Below the pieces are notes generated by a model that was given only the letters and a program-made list of their open reading frames with translations, made no database searches and was not told the DNA's origin. Below, piece after piece: positions 1 to 12,856 of a DNA stretch of 64,000 nt. The stretch covers positions 744,001 to 808,000 of the forward strand of contig NZ_JAPELX010000001.1 in NCBI RefSeq assembly GCF_026343335.1, in the 5' to 3' direction. Numbering within the stretch: position 1 is the stretch's first letter; each line of letters starts with the position of its first letter. The translations under genes and the position numbers were made by a program. Source of the DNA: Streptomyces sp. NBC_00078. GTDB taxonomy: Bacteria > Actinomycetota > Actinomycetes > Streptomycetales > Streptomycetaceae.

Positions 1-1
1 C

Positions 2-1204
2 TCCAGCCTCGGGGACGGCATGAGCTTCGTGGCGGTGGCGTGGCTCGCCATCGAGCTCGCTCCGCAGGCCGGCGCGGGGCTGTGGGTCGGTGGCGCGGTC
101 GCCGCGTACACCCTGCCGGGTGTGCTCGGCGCGCTGGTGCTGGGCCGCCGGCTGCGCCGGGTGCCGGCCAGGCGGCTGCTGATCGCCGACAGCGTGGTGC
201 GCGGAGTGTTCCTCGGCGCCGTGCCGCTCGCCCGGTTCACCGGACTGCTGTCGCCGCCGCTGTACGTCGTACTGCTCGCGCTCTCGTCACTGCTGCACGC
301 CTGGGGCAGCGCGGGCAAGTACACGCTGCTCGCCGAGCTGCTGCCGGAGGACCGGCGGCTCGCCGGGAACACCCTCGTCAGCTCGCTCAACTTCGCGGCC
401 ACGATCGCCGGGCCCGCCGTCGCCGGTGTGCTGGTGACGTACGTGAGCTCCGCGCTCGTGCTCGGCCTGGACGCCCTCACCTACGTGTTCCTCGTGGTGC
501 TCGTCGTGCGCACCCGGCTGCCGGAGTCGGGGCACGTCTCGCCCGTCGACCGGGCGGCCGCGCGCGGCGGGCTCGCCCTGCTGCGCTCCCGTCCCGAGCT
601 GCTCGGTCTGCTGACGCTCACCTGGTTCTTCAACCTGCTGTACGGCCCGGTCGAGGTGGCCCTGCCGCTGCATGTGACCGACGACCTGCACGCCCCCGGC
701 ACACTCCTGGGCCTGTACTGGATGCTGTTCGGCTTCGGCGCCGTGCTCGGCTCGCTGGGGGTGGGCGCACTGCGGCGGCTGCCCCTGTGGCCCGTGACGG
801 TGGGCATCGTGATCGCCTGGGGGCTCTCGCTGCTGCCGTTCGGGCTGGACGTGCCGACGGCCGTCACCGTCGCGTGCTTCGCGTTCGGCGGTGTGATCTA
901 CGGACCGTTCGTGGCGCTCTCCGTGACGCTCATGCAGACGAAGTCGCCACCACAGCACCTGGCCGCGATGCTCGCGGCCGGCAACGCCGTACTGCTCACC
1001 GCGTCGCCGCTCGGCACGGCGCTCGGCGGACCGCTCATCGCGGCGCTGGGCCCGCGGGCGACACTCGGCGGATCGGGGCTCGCCACGGTGGTGCTCGGCG
1101 CCATCGCGTGCCTTCTGCTGGCGGCCCGGCGCGCGAACCACGGTCCGGACGGGTTCCGGAACCGATCAGGAATCGAGAAGCGCCGGTCCGCGGACCGCGG
1201 ATAA
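2..1204 (+). CDS. MFS transporter, 5' end outside window
   Basis: Hydrophobic polytopic protein of the major facilitator superfamily, probably a drug or metabolite exporter. The reading frame is open from the first bases, and the codons before the ATG at position 20 encode SSLGDG, the usual run-in to the first membrane helix of these exporters, so the true start lies before the window. About ten further hydrophobic segments follow. A basic GRRLRR loop after TM2 fits the MFS cytoplasmic loop. The C-terminus is basic and ends 33 bp before a VOC gene on the same strand, so the two may be co-transcribed. Substrate cannot be read from the sequence. Confidence 0.85.
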   Translation, partial: SSLGDGMSFVAVAWLAIELAPQAGAGLWVGGAVAAYTLPGVLGALVLGRRLRRVPARRLLIADSVVRGVFLGAVPLARFTGLLSPPLYVVLLALSSLLHAWGSAGKYTLLAELLPEDRRLAGNTLVSSLNFAATIAGPAVAGVLVTYVSSALVLGLDALTYVFLVVLVVRTRLPESGHVSPVDRAAARGGLALLRSRPELLGLLTLTWFFNLLYGPVEVALPLHVTDDLHAPGTLLGLYWMLFGFGAVLGSLGVGALRRLPLWPVTVGIVIAWGLSLLPFGLDVPTAVTVACFAFGGVIYGPFVALSVTLMQTKSPPQHLAAMLAAGNAVLLTASPLGTALGGPLIAALGPRATLGGSGLATVVLGAIACLLLAARRANHGPDGFRNRSGIEKRRSADRG

Positions 1205-1237
1205 CGTGACCGCAGAACCACGACCTCAGGAGTGACC

Positions 1238-1594
1238 ATGGCCGGCTCACCCACTCAGGGAATCAGGACCGTGCTGCACCCCGTGACCGACGTCGCGGCC
1301 GCCAGGGAGGTGTACGCCGCCCTGCTGGGCGTGCCCCCGGTGGCCGACGAGTCCCACTACGTCGGCTTCGAGGCCGGGGGCCGGCACATCGGGCTGGTGC
1401 CGGGTGGCGGGCCGCAGGGCGTGACCTCGCCGGTGACCTACTGGCAGGTGCCGGACACCGAGGGGAAACTCGCCGAGGTGACCGCCGCGGGTGCCACCGT
1501 GAAGGAGCCCGCGCACGACGTCGGCGGCGGCCATCCGCCGGCCACCTTCACCGACCCCGACGGCAACGTCCTCGGGCTGCTGCAGGACCGCTGA
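1238..1594 (+). CDS. VOC family (glyoxalase/bleomycin-resistance fold) protein
   Basis: A 118-residue single-module vicinal-oxygen-chelate protein. It starts with a beta strand reading IRTVLHPVTDVAAAREVYAALLG, keeps a central VGFEAGG/HIGLV strand and ends with the typical FTDPDGNVLGLLQ. Such proteins are either metal enzymes or drug-binding proteins (bleomycin resistance type). The ATG at 1238 is chosen because AGGAG at 1228-1232 sits 5 nt upstream; an in-frame GTG at 1232 overlaps that ribosome site. It lies between an MFS exporter and a UvrA-like gene on the same strand, which makes a detoxification role plausible but unproven. Confidence 0.88.
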   Translation: MAGSPTQGIRTVLHPVTDVAAAREVYAALLGVPPVADESHYVGFEAGGRHIGLVPGGGPQGVTSPVTYWQVPDTEGKLAEVTAAGATVKEPAHDVGGGHPPATFTDPDGNVLGLLQDR

Positions 1595-1657
1595 GCCCCG
1601 GTCCCCCGCCGGCCACCGGCGCCCGCTCCCCGCCCCGGCCCGACAGATGGAGAGACG

Positions 1658-4048
<2,391 letters not shown>

Positions 4049-4068
4049 TGCGAGGCGACCCACCTCCT

Positions 4069-4105
4069 GGCCGGCCTTGACCCTGGCCAAGGGCCAAGGC
4101 CGGCC
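4069..4105 (+). terminator. Hairpin after UvrA-like gene
   Basis: Perfect 11-bp inverted repeat (GGCCGGCCTTG at 4069-4079 with CAAGGCCGGCC at 4095-4105), starting 20 bp past the stop codon. The 15-nt loop holds a smaller CCC/GGG pairing. There is no T-run, as is common in actinobacteria. Confidence 0.6.
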
Positions 4106-4172
4106 GTGGCCGCATGGATGCCGACGCTCGCCTCGCCGGACTCCTGGCCTCCTGGAGGGAGCAGCCGGGCCC

Positions 4173-5050
4173 GTGGCGCGCGAGAATGGACCGGTGGGCG
4201 GCGAGATGGTGGACGAGTCGGTGCGGGGGGTCCCCGCGCCGCCTCTGCGGGGGCTGGTCGGGTGGTACTCCGGCTACCGTCAGCGCGGCGTCCCGCACGG
4301 CCGGCATCGAGGGCTGCCGTCACCGTGGCTGACACTGATCATCACCCTCGACGAACCGTTGACCATCGCCGCCCATCCCGATCCGGGCGCCGCCCGCGGT
4401 GACTATCCGACCCTGTTGGGCGGCCTGCACCTCACACGCCCGCGCTCATCGAGATCCCCGGGCGGCAGTCCGGCATCCAGGTCGCGCTCAGCCCGCTCGG
4501 CGCGCGCGTCCTGCTGGGGCTGCCGGCGGGGGAGCTGGCCGGGACCGACCTGTACGCCGACGACGTGCTCGGCGCGGTCGTGCGCGAGGTCCATGACAAG
4601 GTGCGCGAGGCGCCCGGCTGGGCGGCCCGGTTCGCCGTCGTCGACGACTGGCTGGTTCGGCGCATGTCCCTGCACAACGGCACAGGGCCCGTCCCCGCCG
4701 CTCCGGTGGCCGGTGCCTGGCAGCGGCTGCTGTCCGCCGGCGGTCGGCTGCGCGTCGACAAGCTCGCCGCCGACGCCGGTGTCAGCGAGCGGCACCTGCG
4801 TAACCGCTTCCGCGCCGAGATCGGTCTCACCCCCAAGGCGGCCGCCCGCGTCATCCGCTTCGACCTGGCACGACGGCGTCTGGCGAGCCGCCCCTGCCGG
4901 CCCGACCTCGCGGGCCTGGCCGCCGACTGCGGCTACGCGGACCAGTCGCACCTCGACCGCGAGTTCGCGGCGCTCGCCTCCTGCTCGCCGAGCGACTGGC
5001 TGGCGCAGGAGTTCCGAAACATCCAATCCGGGCACGTCCCGCCCGCGTGA
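4173..5050 (+). pseudogene. AraC family regulator, frameshifted
   Basis: Two adjacent frames together make one AraC-type regulator of about 290 residues. The N-terminal sensor part (PLRGLVGWYSGYRQRGV, LTLIITLDEPLTIAAHPDP, LLGGLH) is read from 4173 or the ATG at 4206. The rest (TPALIEIPGRQSGIQVAL, GARVLLGLPAGELAG, then the HTH with LAADAGVSERHLRNRFR and LAADCGYADQSHLDREF) is in another frame ending at 5050. The switch lies between about 4425 and 4435, so one base is missing or extra there. Either a real inactivating mutation or a sequencing error. The C-terminal part could still be made as a 161-aa DNA-binding fragment from a GTG at 4565. The next gene is a VOC protein, a pairing often seen with this subfamily. 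Confidence 0.75.
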
Positions 5051-5122
5051 CGCTGGTGATGCCGGCCGGCCACGCCAGGAGGCCGATCCAGGCAGGCACC
5101 CGCGAGACGGAGGCACACCACC

Positions 5123-5608
5123 ATGCCCAGCACATCAGACACGACCAGCACGTCCGACGCGACCAGTACGTCCGACGCGACCAGCTCCGACACGTCCGGC
5201 CCCACCGGGCAGCCCCCCGCCCCTCAGGTCTGGCCCACCCTGCGTGCCCACGACGCCCGGTCTTTGATCCGCTTCCTCGTCGACGCCTTCGGCTTCGAGG
5301 AGACCGTGGTGTACGGCGAAGGCGACGTGGTCCAGCACGCCCAGCTCAGCTGGCCCGAGGGCGGCGGCATCATGCTGGGATCGGTCCGTGAGGAGCACGA
5401 GCCCGGTACGGGCCCGACGCCGCCCGGTGCCTTCAGCGCCTACGTCGTCACCGCCGACCCGGACTCCGTCCACGCCCGCGCCAGGGCCGCCGGCGCCGAC
5501 ATCACCGCAGACCTGCACGTCACCGACTACGGCTCCCGCGACTTCGCCGCACGCGACCCGGAAGGCAACAGGTGGAACTTCGGTACCTATCGTGGCGAAC
5601 CACGCTGA
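5123..5608 (+). CDS. VOC family protein (PhnB/YdeM-like)
   Basis: A 161-residue VOC protein. A disordered Ser/Thr/Asp-rich leader of about 35 residues (repeats of TSTSDAT) precedes the domain, which runs from WPTLRAHDARSLIRFLVDAFGF to RDPEGNRWNFGTY. The bulge SWPEGGGIMLGS and the final EGNRW strand are typical of the PhnB/glyoxalase-like branch. A conserved DPEGN near the C-terminus carries the usual metal-region Glu. It follows the broken AraC gene by 72 bp and would have been a likely target or partner of it. Start ATG at 5123 with GGAG-like sequence upstream; a shorter start after the leader cannot be excluded. Confidence 0.88.
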   Translation: MPSTSDTTSTSDATSTSDATSSDTSGPTGQPPAPQVWPTLRAHDARSLIRFLVDAFGFEETVVYGEGDVVQHAQLSWPEGGGIMLGSVREEHEPGTGPTPPGAFSAYVVTADPDSVHARARAAGADITADLHVTDYGSRDFAARDPEGNRWNFGTYRGEPR

Positions 5609-5643
5609 ACCGCACGGCGTGAGTTTGCCCACGCCACCCCGGT

Positions 5644-7266
5644 GTGCCATGGGGGCCGACCAGGGAGTTGTCGCACGCCGTACCCTCCCTCGCCGCGGAC
5701 GTCACAGCCGTCGTTCACCGCGTGCGGGCACACTTGGGCATGCGCTGCTGCCTGTCCGCTCCCCTCGCCGCCCTGCAGACCCTGCCCGATCCCTGTCAGG
5801 TCCTGCGGTCCGGCGCCCTCCTCACGCCCGCCCTGCTGCGGACGGCCGCCGATGCCCTGCGCGGATCGGCGGGCCGCGGCAGGCATCGTCACCGTGACGG
5901 CCTGGCCGCGATCCATCTGGAGCTCGTCACCCTGGCCGAGGACCGCGCCGTCGTCACCTGGTACACGGGAGTGCCCGGCAGCGACGACGGCCTGGGCCAC
6001 ATGCTGCCCGCGGTCACGGAGGGCGAGGTCGTCTACGGCACCCGCCCCGGCCGCCTCAACCGCGTCGCGGCGGAGGAGGGGCCGGTGGCGCACCACTACG
6101 TGGAGCTGACGGACCTGGAGCCTGGGCAGACGTACTACTACCAGGCCCGCTCGCGGGGTGTGGCCGCGACACCCACCCCGCTGCATCTGGTCCGCGGCAA
6201 CGCCGTCGGCACCAACCGGCACGGCCTCGGCTCGGGCGGCGGCCCGTACTCGTTCACCACACCGCAGCCGCCGCCGGGGCGGCATCTGCTGTCGATCGCG
6301 CTCTGCAACGACCTGCACCTGGGTGAGACGACCGCCGGTCTGGTGACCGGCGTTCCCCTGCTGCGCGGGGTGCGACAGGAGCAGGGACTGGCGCCGTATC
6401 CGGAGATCATGAGCCGCGCGGTGGTCGAGGAGGCCCGGCTGCGGGGAGCGGACGTGCTGCTGGCCGCCGGGGACATCTCGGCCGGCGGCGGGGCACAGGA
6501 CCTGGCCGAGGCCAAGCGGATCCTGGACGGTTTCGGCATCCACGGCAGGGACTACTTCGTCGTCCGCGGAAACCACGACCGCCCCGGGCACGGCAACTGC
6601 CGCTCCTGTGCCGGCGGTTGCGGCGACTCCTTCCGCGACGGGTTTCTCGACGGCGACGGGCCGTCGTACTTCTCCCGCGACCTCGGCGGTCTGCGGATCG
6701 TCGGGCTCGACACCTACGAGAAGGACGGGAACGGCGCCGACTCGGGCGGCCTCGGCGGTGAGCAACTGTCGTGGTTCCGGGCCCGGTTGAGGGAGGCCAA
6801 GGACCAGCCCACCGTGGTGTTCGGGCATCATCCGCTGGCCGTGCGGGACTCCGTCTTCCCGGTGACGGGCGGGCAGCGCCTCGGCCGTCGTCAGGCCCGT
6901 TCCATCCTCGACGCCTATGCCGGCGCACCCGGCGTCTTCCTCCATCACGCGGGCCACACCCACCGCAACAAGCGCACGGTGCTGCCGCAGGCCCCGCACG
7001 TCACGATGCAGGAGGTCAGTGCGGTCAAGGAGTACCCCGGCGGCTTCTGCCTGGTGCGGATCCATTCGGGCGGGTTCGCCGTCAACCACTACAAGGCGCG
7101 CGGTGCCGCGGCCCGCGAATGGGGCGAGCGCAGCCGCCGCGTGGCCGCGGGGCTGTGGCCGCACCATGCGCTCGGCCGCTCGGTCGCGGACCGCAACAGC
7201 ATGACGGTCCGCGACCTGTCCGGCATCACCCGCCCGGCGAACCGGCTTTCCCTGCAGGCTCCGTGA
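5644..7266 (+). CDS. Calcineurin-like metallophosphoesterase
   Basis: About 540 residues. The C-terminal two-thirds is a two-metal phosphoesterase: CNDLHLGE (D-x-H), AAGDISAGG (GD), RGNHDRPG (GNHD), FGHHPLAV (GHH) and HAGHTHRNK (GHTH) occur in the expected order. Ahead of it is a beta-rich segment with VVTWYTG and LTDLEPGQTYYYQARS, a fibronectin-III/purple-acid-phosphatase-like N-terminal domain. No signal peptide is visible, unlike many secreted relatives. The start is uncertain: the GTG at 5644 lacks a good ribosome site, and an ATG at about 5740 is an alternative. Its 3' end overlaps the convergent DUF624-like gene by 41 bp. Confidence 0.85.
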   Translation: MPWGPTRELSHAVPSLAADVTAVVHRVRAHLGMRCCLSAPLAALQTLPDPCQVLRSGALLTPALLRTAADALRGSAGRGRHRHRDGLAAIHLELVTLAEDRAVVTWYTGVPGSDDGLGHMLPAVTEGEVVYGTRPGRLNRVAAEEGPVAHHYVELTDLEPGQTYYYQARSRGVAATPTPLHLVRGNAVGTNRHGLGSGGGPYSFTTPQPPPGRHLLSIALCNDLHLGETTAGLVTGVPLLRGVRQEQGLAPYPEIMSRAVVEEARLRGADVLLAAGDISAGGGAQDLAEAKRILDGFGIHGRDYFVVRGNHDRPGHGNCRSCAGGCGDSFRDGFLDGDGPSYFSRDLGGLRIVGLDTYEKDGNGADSGGLGGEQLSWFRARLREAKDQPTVVFGHHPLAVRDSVFPVTGGQRLGRRQARSILDAYAGAPGVFLHHAGHTHRNKRTVLPQAPHVTMQEVSAVKEYPGGFCLVRIHSGGFAVNHYKARGAAAREWGERSRRVAAGLWPHHALGRSVADRNSMTVRDLSGITRPANRLSLQAP

Positions 7267-7863
7267 GCCTCGAAGCGGCACACCGTACGTCGACTGCCGT
7301 GAGCGCCAGCGCGAGCGGCCCGGGCACCAGGAACGCCAGCGGGACCAGCATCCACGCACACAGCGCAGCCGTCGCCACCGCGAGAAGCACCAGGCCACTG
7401 CCGCCCGCGTCGTGTACCGAATCCCGCGCGGCCGCGCGCAGGGCGGCCGGCCAGTCGTCGAGGGACTCGGGGCGTGCGCAGGCTCTGAGGGCGACCAGCG
7501 CGGCGCACCCGCCGATCGCGGCGGCCACCACCGCGAAGAGGGGCGCCCCGGGCAGCCCCGCCCCCGCCAGCGCCAGGTCCGCGGCGAACAGCAGCGCGCC
7601 CGCCAGGGCGACGGCCCCCGCCACCAGGTCGCCCGCGCGCAGGCGCCGCCGCAACAGGGCGAGATAGCGGCCCGCGGTGACGGGCTGGTCCTCCCGCGCG
7701 CCCCGCAGCACCGCACACGCCGTCGACAGCGCGGCAGGCGAGGTCACCAGCGGCAGACAGGCCGCCGCCGTCGCGAGGCCGACGCTCAGCATGTCGGCGA
7801 ACAGGGTCATGCGCGGCCCGAAGACCTCACCCGGTTCGCGCGTCCGTGTGCCGCTCATGCCGT

Positions 7864-7867
<4 letters not shown>
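7226..7867 (-). CDS. DUF624/YesL-like membrane protein
   Basis: A 213-residue membrane protein with four or five hydrophobic segments. The N-terminal region (FADMLSVGLATAAACLPLVT, then ALSTACAVLRG and a second LAGALLFAADLALAGAG helix) matches the DUF624 pattern of small membrane proteins that accompany carbohydrate ABC transporters; function unknown. The GTG start at 7867 overlaps the stop of the upstream permease in a 4-bp GTGA, so it is the last gene of the sugar operon and is likely translationally coupled. An ATG nine bases later (7858) is possible. Confidence 0.75.
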
Positions 7868-8729
<862 letters not shown>

Positions 8730-8733
<4 letters not shown>

Positions 8734-9674
8734 CGGTCCCCCTCGGAGGCGTAGAAGACCCAGGAGCGCGAGGTGCGGAAGAGCACCGCGGTGACGGCGC
8801 CGATGGCGAGCAGCAGCACCCAGGCCATGGCGGAGGCGTAGCCCATGTGGGAGGCGACGAAGCCCCGGTCGTAGAGGTAGAGGGTGTAGACGAGGGTCGA
8901 GTCGGCGGGGCCGCCCTTGCCGCCGCTGACCGCGAAGGCGGGCGTGAACACCTGGAACGCCTGGATGGTCTGCAGGACCAGGTTGAAGAAGAGCACCGGG
9001 GACAGCATCGGCACCGTGACGGACCGGAACTGCCGCCAGGTGCCGGCCCCGTCCACGGCTGCCGCCTCGTACAGTTCGGCGGGTATCTGCTGCAGTCCGG
9101 CCAGGAAGATGACCATCGGCGCGCCGAACTGCCAGACCGTCAGCAGTGCCACGGCCACCAGCGACCAGCCGGGCTTGTTGACCCAGCCGCCGGTGCCGAA
9201 CAGGTTGTCCACGGTGCCGCCGTCGTTGAAGACGGCCCGCCAGACGAGGGCGACGGACATGGACGCGCCGAGCAGCGAGGGCGCGTAGAAGGCGGAGCGG
9301 TACAAGCCCTTGCCGCGCTTGAGGGTCTTGAGGGCGAGCGCGACGACGAGGGCGAGCGCGAGTTGCAGGGGCACAGCGATCACGACGTACGTCAGGGTCG
9401 TGACGACCGACCGCCAGTACCGCGGGTCCTCGGTGAACATCTGCGTGTAGTTGCGCAGGCCCACCCAGTGCGGCGCGTTGAACAGGTCGTAGTCGGTGAA
9501 GGAGAGATAGAGGGAGACAGCCATCGGCAGCAGCGTCAGGACGGTCGCGCCGAGTACCCAGGGGGACAGGAACACCCAGGCCGCGCCCTCGCGTTCGCGC
9601 TTGGGGCGGCGCTTGGGGGCGGTTGCGGGGCGGGGCGGTCGGGCCGTGGGTGCGGGGATGTCGGTGGTGGTCAT
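8730..9674 (-). CDS. Sugar ABC transporter permease (MalF type)
   Basis: A 314-residue CUT1 permease. A Pro/Arg-rich cytoplasmic N-terminus is followed by six helices beginning AAWVFLSPWVLGATVL. The EAA loop reads ELYEAAAVDGAGTWRQFRSVTVPML near residue 220. ATG at 9674 overlaps the stop of the binding-protein gene by 4 bp (ATGA), and its own stop overlaps the next permease start, so SBP, MalF and MalG are tightly coupled. The frame stays open far upstream across the SBP gene, but that part is antisense-frame noise. Confidence 0.93.
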
Positions 9675-10954
9675 GACCTCAGCTCCGCCTTCGCCTCGGT
9701 GACGTAGTTCTGGGCCGCCTCGCGCGGCGACATGCGCTCGTACGACACCTGGTCGTAGTCGCGCTGGAAGGTGGTCTGCAGGGCGTTGTCGCCGGAGGGG
9801 GGCGCCTGCGGCGGGTTTTTCAGGGTTCCTTCCAGGGACGTCTGGAAGTCGGCGACCGTCTTGTCGAAGTCCTTCAGCTGCGAGGCGGTCCGGCTGCGGA
9901 CGGTCTCGTTGACGGGGATGCCGCGGGTCGCGCCGAGGATCTCCGCCGCCTGCCCGTCGTTGAGGAGGAAGCCGACGAGTTCGGCGGCCTCCTTCCGGTG
10001 GCCGGTGTGGGATCCGATGCCGAGGAACATGGACGGCTTGAAGTACTGGCCGGGTGTGCCGTCCTCGCCCGACGGCATCGGTGCCAGCGCGACGCCGCCC
10101 TTGACGAGGGCGAGGTAACCGCTGGACGGGGCGTCCCAGTTGAAGTCCGCGATGGCCTTGCCGCGGCCGAGCGGGGTGTTCTCCACGGAGCCGTCGAGCT
10201 GAGTGGTCTGTCCGGCCGGGGAGACGGCACCCTCCCTGCGGAGCCGGTCGGTGAAGGTCCACCACCGGGTCAGATCGCCTGCGGTGAAACCGAGTCTGCC
10301 GTCCTCGGTGTAGAGGGCTTTGCCCCGGCCGCGCAGCCACACCTCGAAGGCGTCCTCGCTCTGGCCGGGGTCGGTGGCACCGGGCCTGCCGGTCTTCCTC
10401 GCCAACGCCCTTGTGTCGTTGGCCCATTGGCTCCAGGTCCAGCCCTGTTTCGGCAGGGGCACCCCGGACGCCTTCCAGGCCGCCACGTCATAGACCACGG
10501 TCTCGGTGCCGCGGCCCTGCGGGACGGCGTACTGGGCGCCGTTCACCCTGCCGGTGGCCAGCAGGCCCGCATCGATCTCGCCGGTGCGCAGATCGTCCTT
10601 GACCTTGCCGAGGTCGAGCAGGACGTGTCCGGAGGCGTACTGGTCGATCTGGCGGTAGTCGAGCTGCATCACGTCGGGTGCGTCGCCGCCCGTGGCCTGG
10701 ATGGCGAGCTTCTGCTTGTAGGCGTCGTATCCCGAGAACGACGTCTGTACCTGCACACCGGGGTGGTGTTTCTCGAACAGGGCGACGGCCTGCTCGGTGC
10801 GTGCCGCGCGATCGGGGTTGCCCCACCACGTGTAGCGCAGCACGACCTTGCCGCCGCCCGCCGACTCCCCGGGTCCCCCGCAGCCGGCCAGCACCGCGCA
10901 GAGCGCGAGTGCGGCGGCCGATGCGCAGAACCCCTTTGTCCTGTGTCCGGGCAT
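9671..10954 (-). CDS. Extracellular sugar-binding lipoprotein (SBP family 1)
   Basis: A 427-residue binding protein of the carbohydrate cluster-1 family. The signal peptide ends in lipobox LAGC with the lipidated Cys at residue 25, so it is anchored outside the membrane. The mature protein begins VVLRYTWWGNPDRAARTEQAV and has the family region PDVMQLDYRQIDQYA. It feeds the two permeases downstream. Placed after the PmoA-like and cupin genes with a 78-bp gap; GAGGAAGAGG upstream of the ATG is a clear ribosome site. The ligand is unknown. Confidence 0.93.
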   Translation of the reverse strand: MPGHRTKGFCASAAALALCAVLAGCGGPGESAGGGKVVLRYTWWGNPDRAARTEQAVALFEKHHPGVQVQTSFSGYDAYKQKLAIQATGGDAPDVMQLDYRQIDQYASGHVLLDLGKVKDDLRTGEIDAGLLATGRVNGAQYAVPQGRGTETVVYDVAAWKASGVPLPKQGWTWSQWANDTRALARKTGRPGATDPGQSEDAFEVWLRGRGKALYTEDGRLGFTAGDLTRWWTFTDRLRREGAVSPAGQTTQLDGSVENTPLGRGKAIADFNWDAPSSGYLALVKGGVALAPMPSGEDGTPGQYFKPSMFLGIGSHTGHRKEAAELVGFLLNDGQAAEILGATRGIPVNETVRSRTASQLKDFDKTVADFQTSLEGTLKNPPQAPPSGDNALQTTFQRDYDQVSYERMSPREAAQNYVTEAKAELRS

Positions 10955-11032
10955 GCCGAGGTCACCTCTTCCTCTCCTTGGGTTTTCGGCCGGAACCCCC
11001 CTGACGTCCCCTCACCCACCCTGCTGACGCGC

Positions 11033-11791
11033 CTACTTGACTTCGTACGGCAGTGTCGTCCCCGGGAGCGTGTACTCGTCGCGGCGGCCGCACATGCCGA
11101 AGCCGCCGAGCCGGGTGGGCGCGGCCTCGTACGCGGTCGCGCCGGCGAGATGCGCGGGCTCACCCGCCGCGAGGGCGTCGAGCTGGGCCCCGGTGCGCTC
11201 GGCGGTGGCCAGCGCGCCGGCCCGCCACAACTCGCGCCAGCGCGGCACCTTGTCGCGCACCAGGCGGGCGGCGGCCCGCTGGAACTCCAGATACGGTCCG
11301 TCGTCCCCGGCCACGAGCGCCTCGCGCAGGGCGAGATAGCCCTCGACGGCGAGGTCTCTGCGGCGGCGCGCGGCCGCCTCGGTCTCAACTCCCGTACCGG
11401 GTGGCAGCGTTGCCGCCGCCGCGTATGTCCCGGGGTCGGCGAGCACCTCGGGCGGGAAGGTGAAGACGGCGTCGCCGGCCTCGGGCAGGCCGCTGTTCTG
11501 CATCAGCACGGTGATGCGCAGACCGCCGCCCTGCACCATGCGATGGACGGTGCCCGGAGTGAACCAGGCGACCGAGCCCGGCTCCAGCGGGATGTCCCGG
11601 TATCCGTCGGGGCTCAGTGTCTGCACCGCCCCGCGGCCGCCGGTGACGACGTACGCCTCGGTGCACACCAGGTGCAGATGCGGGCTGCCGCCGCACACCC
11701 CGTCGGCGGCCTCCCAGTCGTAGGCGCTCAGATGGGAGAGGCCGACCGCGCCGGGCAGTGGATGGGGAAGGGCGGGCTTGGGGTCGTTCAC
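11033..11791 (-). CDS. Cupin domain protein
   Basis: A 252-residue protein. Residues about 20-105 form a single cupin barrel with HLHLVCTEAYVVTGGRGAVQTL (His and Glu metal ligands) and a second motif PGSVAWFTPGTVHRMVQ. The rest is a helical, Arg/Ala-rich extension with no recognised domain. The GTG at 11791 overlaps the PmoA-like stop by 4 bp (GTGA). Cupins in such operons are sugar-acid isomerases or ligand-binding proteins, but no activity can be assigned here. Confidence 0.85.
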   Translation of the reverse strand: MNDPKPALPHPLPGAVGLSHLSAYDWEAADGVCGGSPHLHLVCTEAYVVTGGRGAVQTLSPDGYRDIPLEPGSVAWFTPGTVHRMVQGGGLRITVLMQNSGLPEAGDAVFTFPPEVLADPGTYAAAATLPPGTGVETEAAARRRRDLAVEGYLALREALVAGDDGPYLEFQRAAARLVRDKVPRWRELWRAGALATAERTGAQLDALAAGEPAHLAGATAYEAAPTRLGGFGMCGRRDEYTLPGTTLPYEVK

Positions 11792-12726
11792 CACGGCAGG
11801 CCTTCCAGGTGGGTGCCGACGCGGTCGCGGTCCCAGACGCCGTCGGCGACCACCACCCGGTAGCGGTAGCCGAAGGACGCCCCGGGCGGCAGCTCGAACT
11901 CCTCGAAGAACGCCCAGGAGAACGCAACCGTGGGGATCGGTTCGGAGCGTACGAACCAGTGCGATTCGTGTACGGCGGAGTGCTCGTCGAGGTTCTCGGG
12001 GGCGTGCGCGAAGACGAGCGTGGAGTGCGCGTCCACGTCGTCGTGCTCGGTGGTGAAGGCCAGCCAGGGGCCCTGCGTGCCCATCAGCTTTCCCGCGTCG
12101 ACGCCCGCTCCCCCGTCGGTGTCGGGACCGAAGGCGGTGCCGCCGGTGAAGTCGCGGGGACCGCGCCACTGCAGCCCGGTGTAGCCAGCCAGCTCCCGGC
12201 CGGCCGTGGTGGGTGAGCCGAACGCGAGAGGCACGTCACGGGTGTTGGTGAGGCGGATCGACCAGTCCAGGGCCCAGGCGCCGGCCTCCTCGTCGACCGA
12301 GTGCACGGCCAGCCCGCGCTCCTCGCGCGCCCATTCGCCGCCGCCGTTCTCCACCCAGGTCAGGGCCTCGGTGAACGTCAGCCGGTCGTCCTCGACCGTG
12401 AACTCGGGGAAGCCGTCGTGCCGCATCGACCCGATACGGTCGGGCAGCGGCAGGTAACCCTCGCCGTGGACATAGCAGTTGCCGCCCCAGAAGTTCTGTC
12501 CGGACAGATGACTCGCCGTCATCTGCAGGCCCTTGTGCCAGCGGTGGTCGCTGGGGCGATAGCCGGTCACGGTGCGTCCGGCGAGGGTGCGCACCGGGTG
12601 CGCGTAGGGCTTTCGCGCCTCGAAGGCGTCGGGGTCGGGACGGTAGACGTAGCGGAGGATCTCGGTGCCGTCCGGCGCCGCGACCGCGATGTGGTCGCCG
12701 TACGCGTGACTGACGCGGATACTCAT
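11788..12726 (-). CDS. PmoA family protein (DUF6807)
   Basis: A 312-residue soluble protein, first gene of the leftward sugar operon. It shows the family landmarks YRPSDHRWHKGLQMTAS, NFWGGNCYVHG and a central ITWRG-like beta-rich body (LQWRGPRDFTGGTAF). Members commonly sit in sugar-uptake and Gfo/Idh/MocA clusters, but their biochemical role is not settled. ATG at 12726 is supported by AAGGAGT at 12731-12737. The upstream region carries an AAGCGCTT palindrome typical of LacI-family control. Confidence 0.85.
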   Translation of the reverse strand: MSIRVSHAYGDHIAVAAPDGTEILRYVYRPDPDAFEARKPYAHPVRTLAGRTVTGYRPSDHRWHKGLQMTASHLSGQNFWGGNCYVHGEGYLPLPDRIGSMRHDGFPEFTVEDDRLTFTEALTWVENGGGEWAREERGLAVHSVDEEAGAWALDWSIRLTNTRDVPLAFGSPTTAGRELAGYTGLQWRGPRDFTGGTAFGPDTDGGAGVDAGKLMGTQGPWLAFTTEHDDVDAHSTLVFAHAPENLDEHSAVHESHWFVRSEPIPTVAFSWAFFEEFELPPGASFGYRYRVVVADGVWDRDRVGTHLEGLPW

Positions 12727-12856
12727 GCGCACTCCTTCGGGGCCCGGTGGGGGTGGTCTTGGTGCATGGCCGGGCAGAACGGGTCGCCCGGTGCGCGGCG
12801 GGCGGGGTGTGGGGGCATACGGCGCTCCTTGGACCGGCAACGAAGAGCACACGCAG

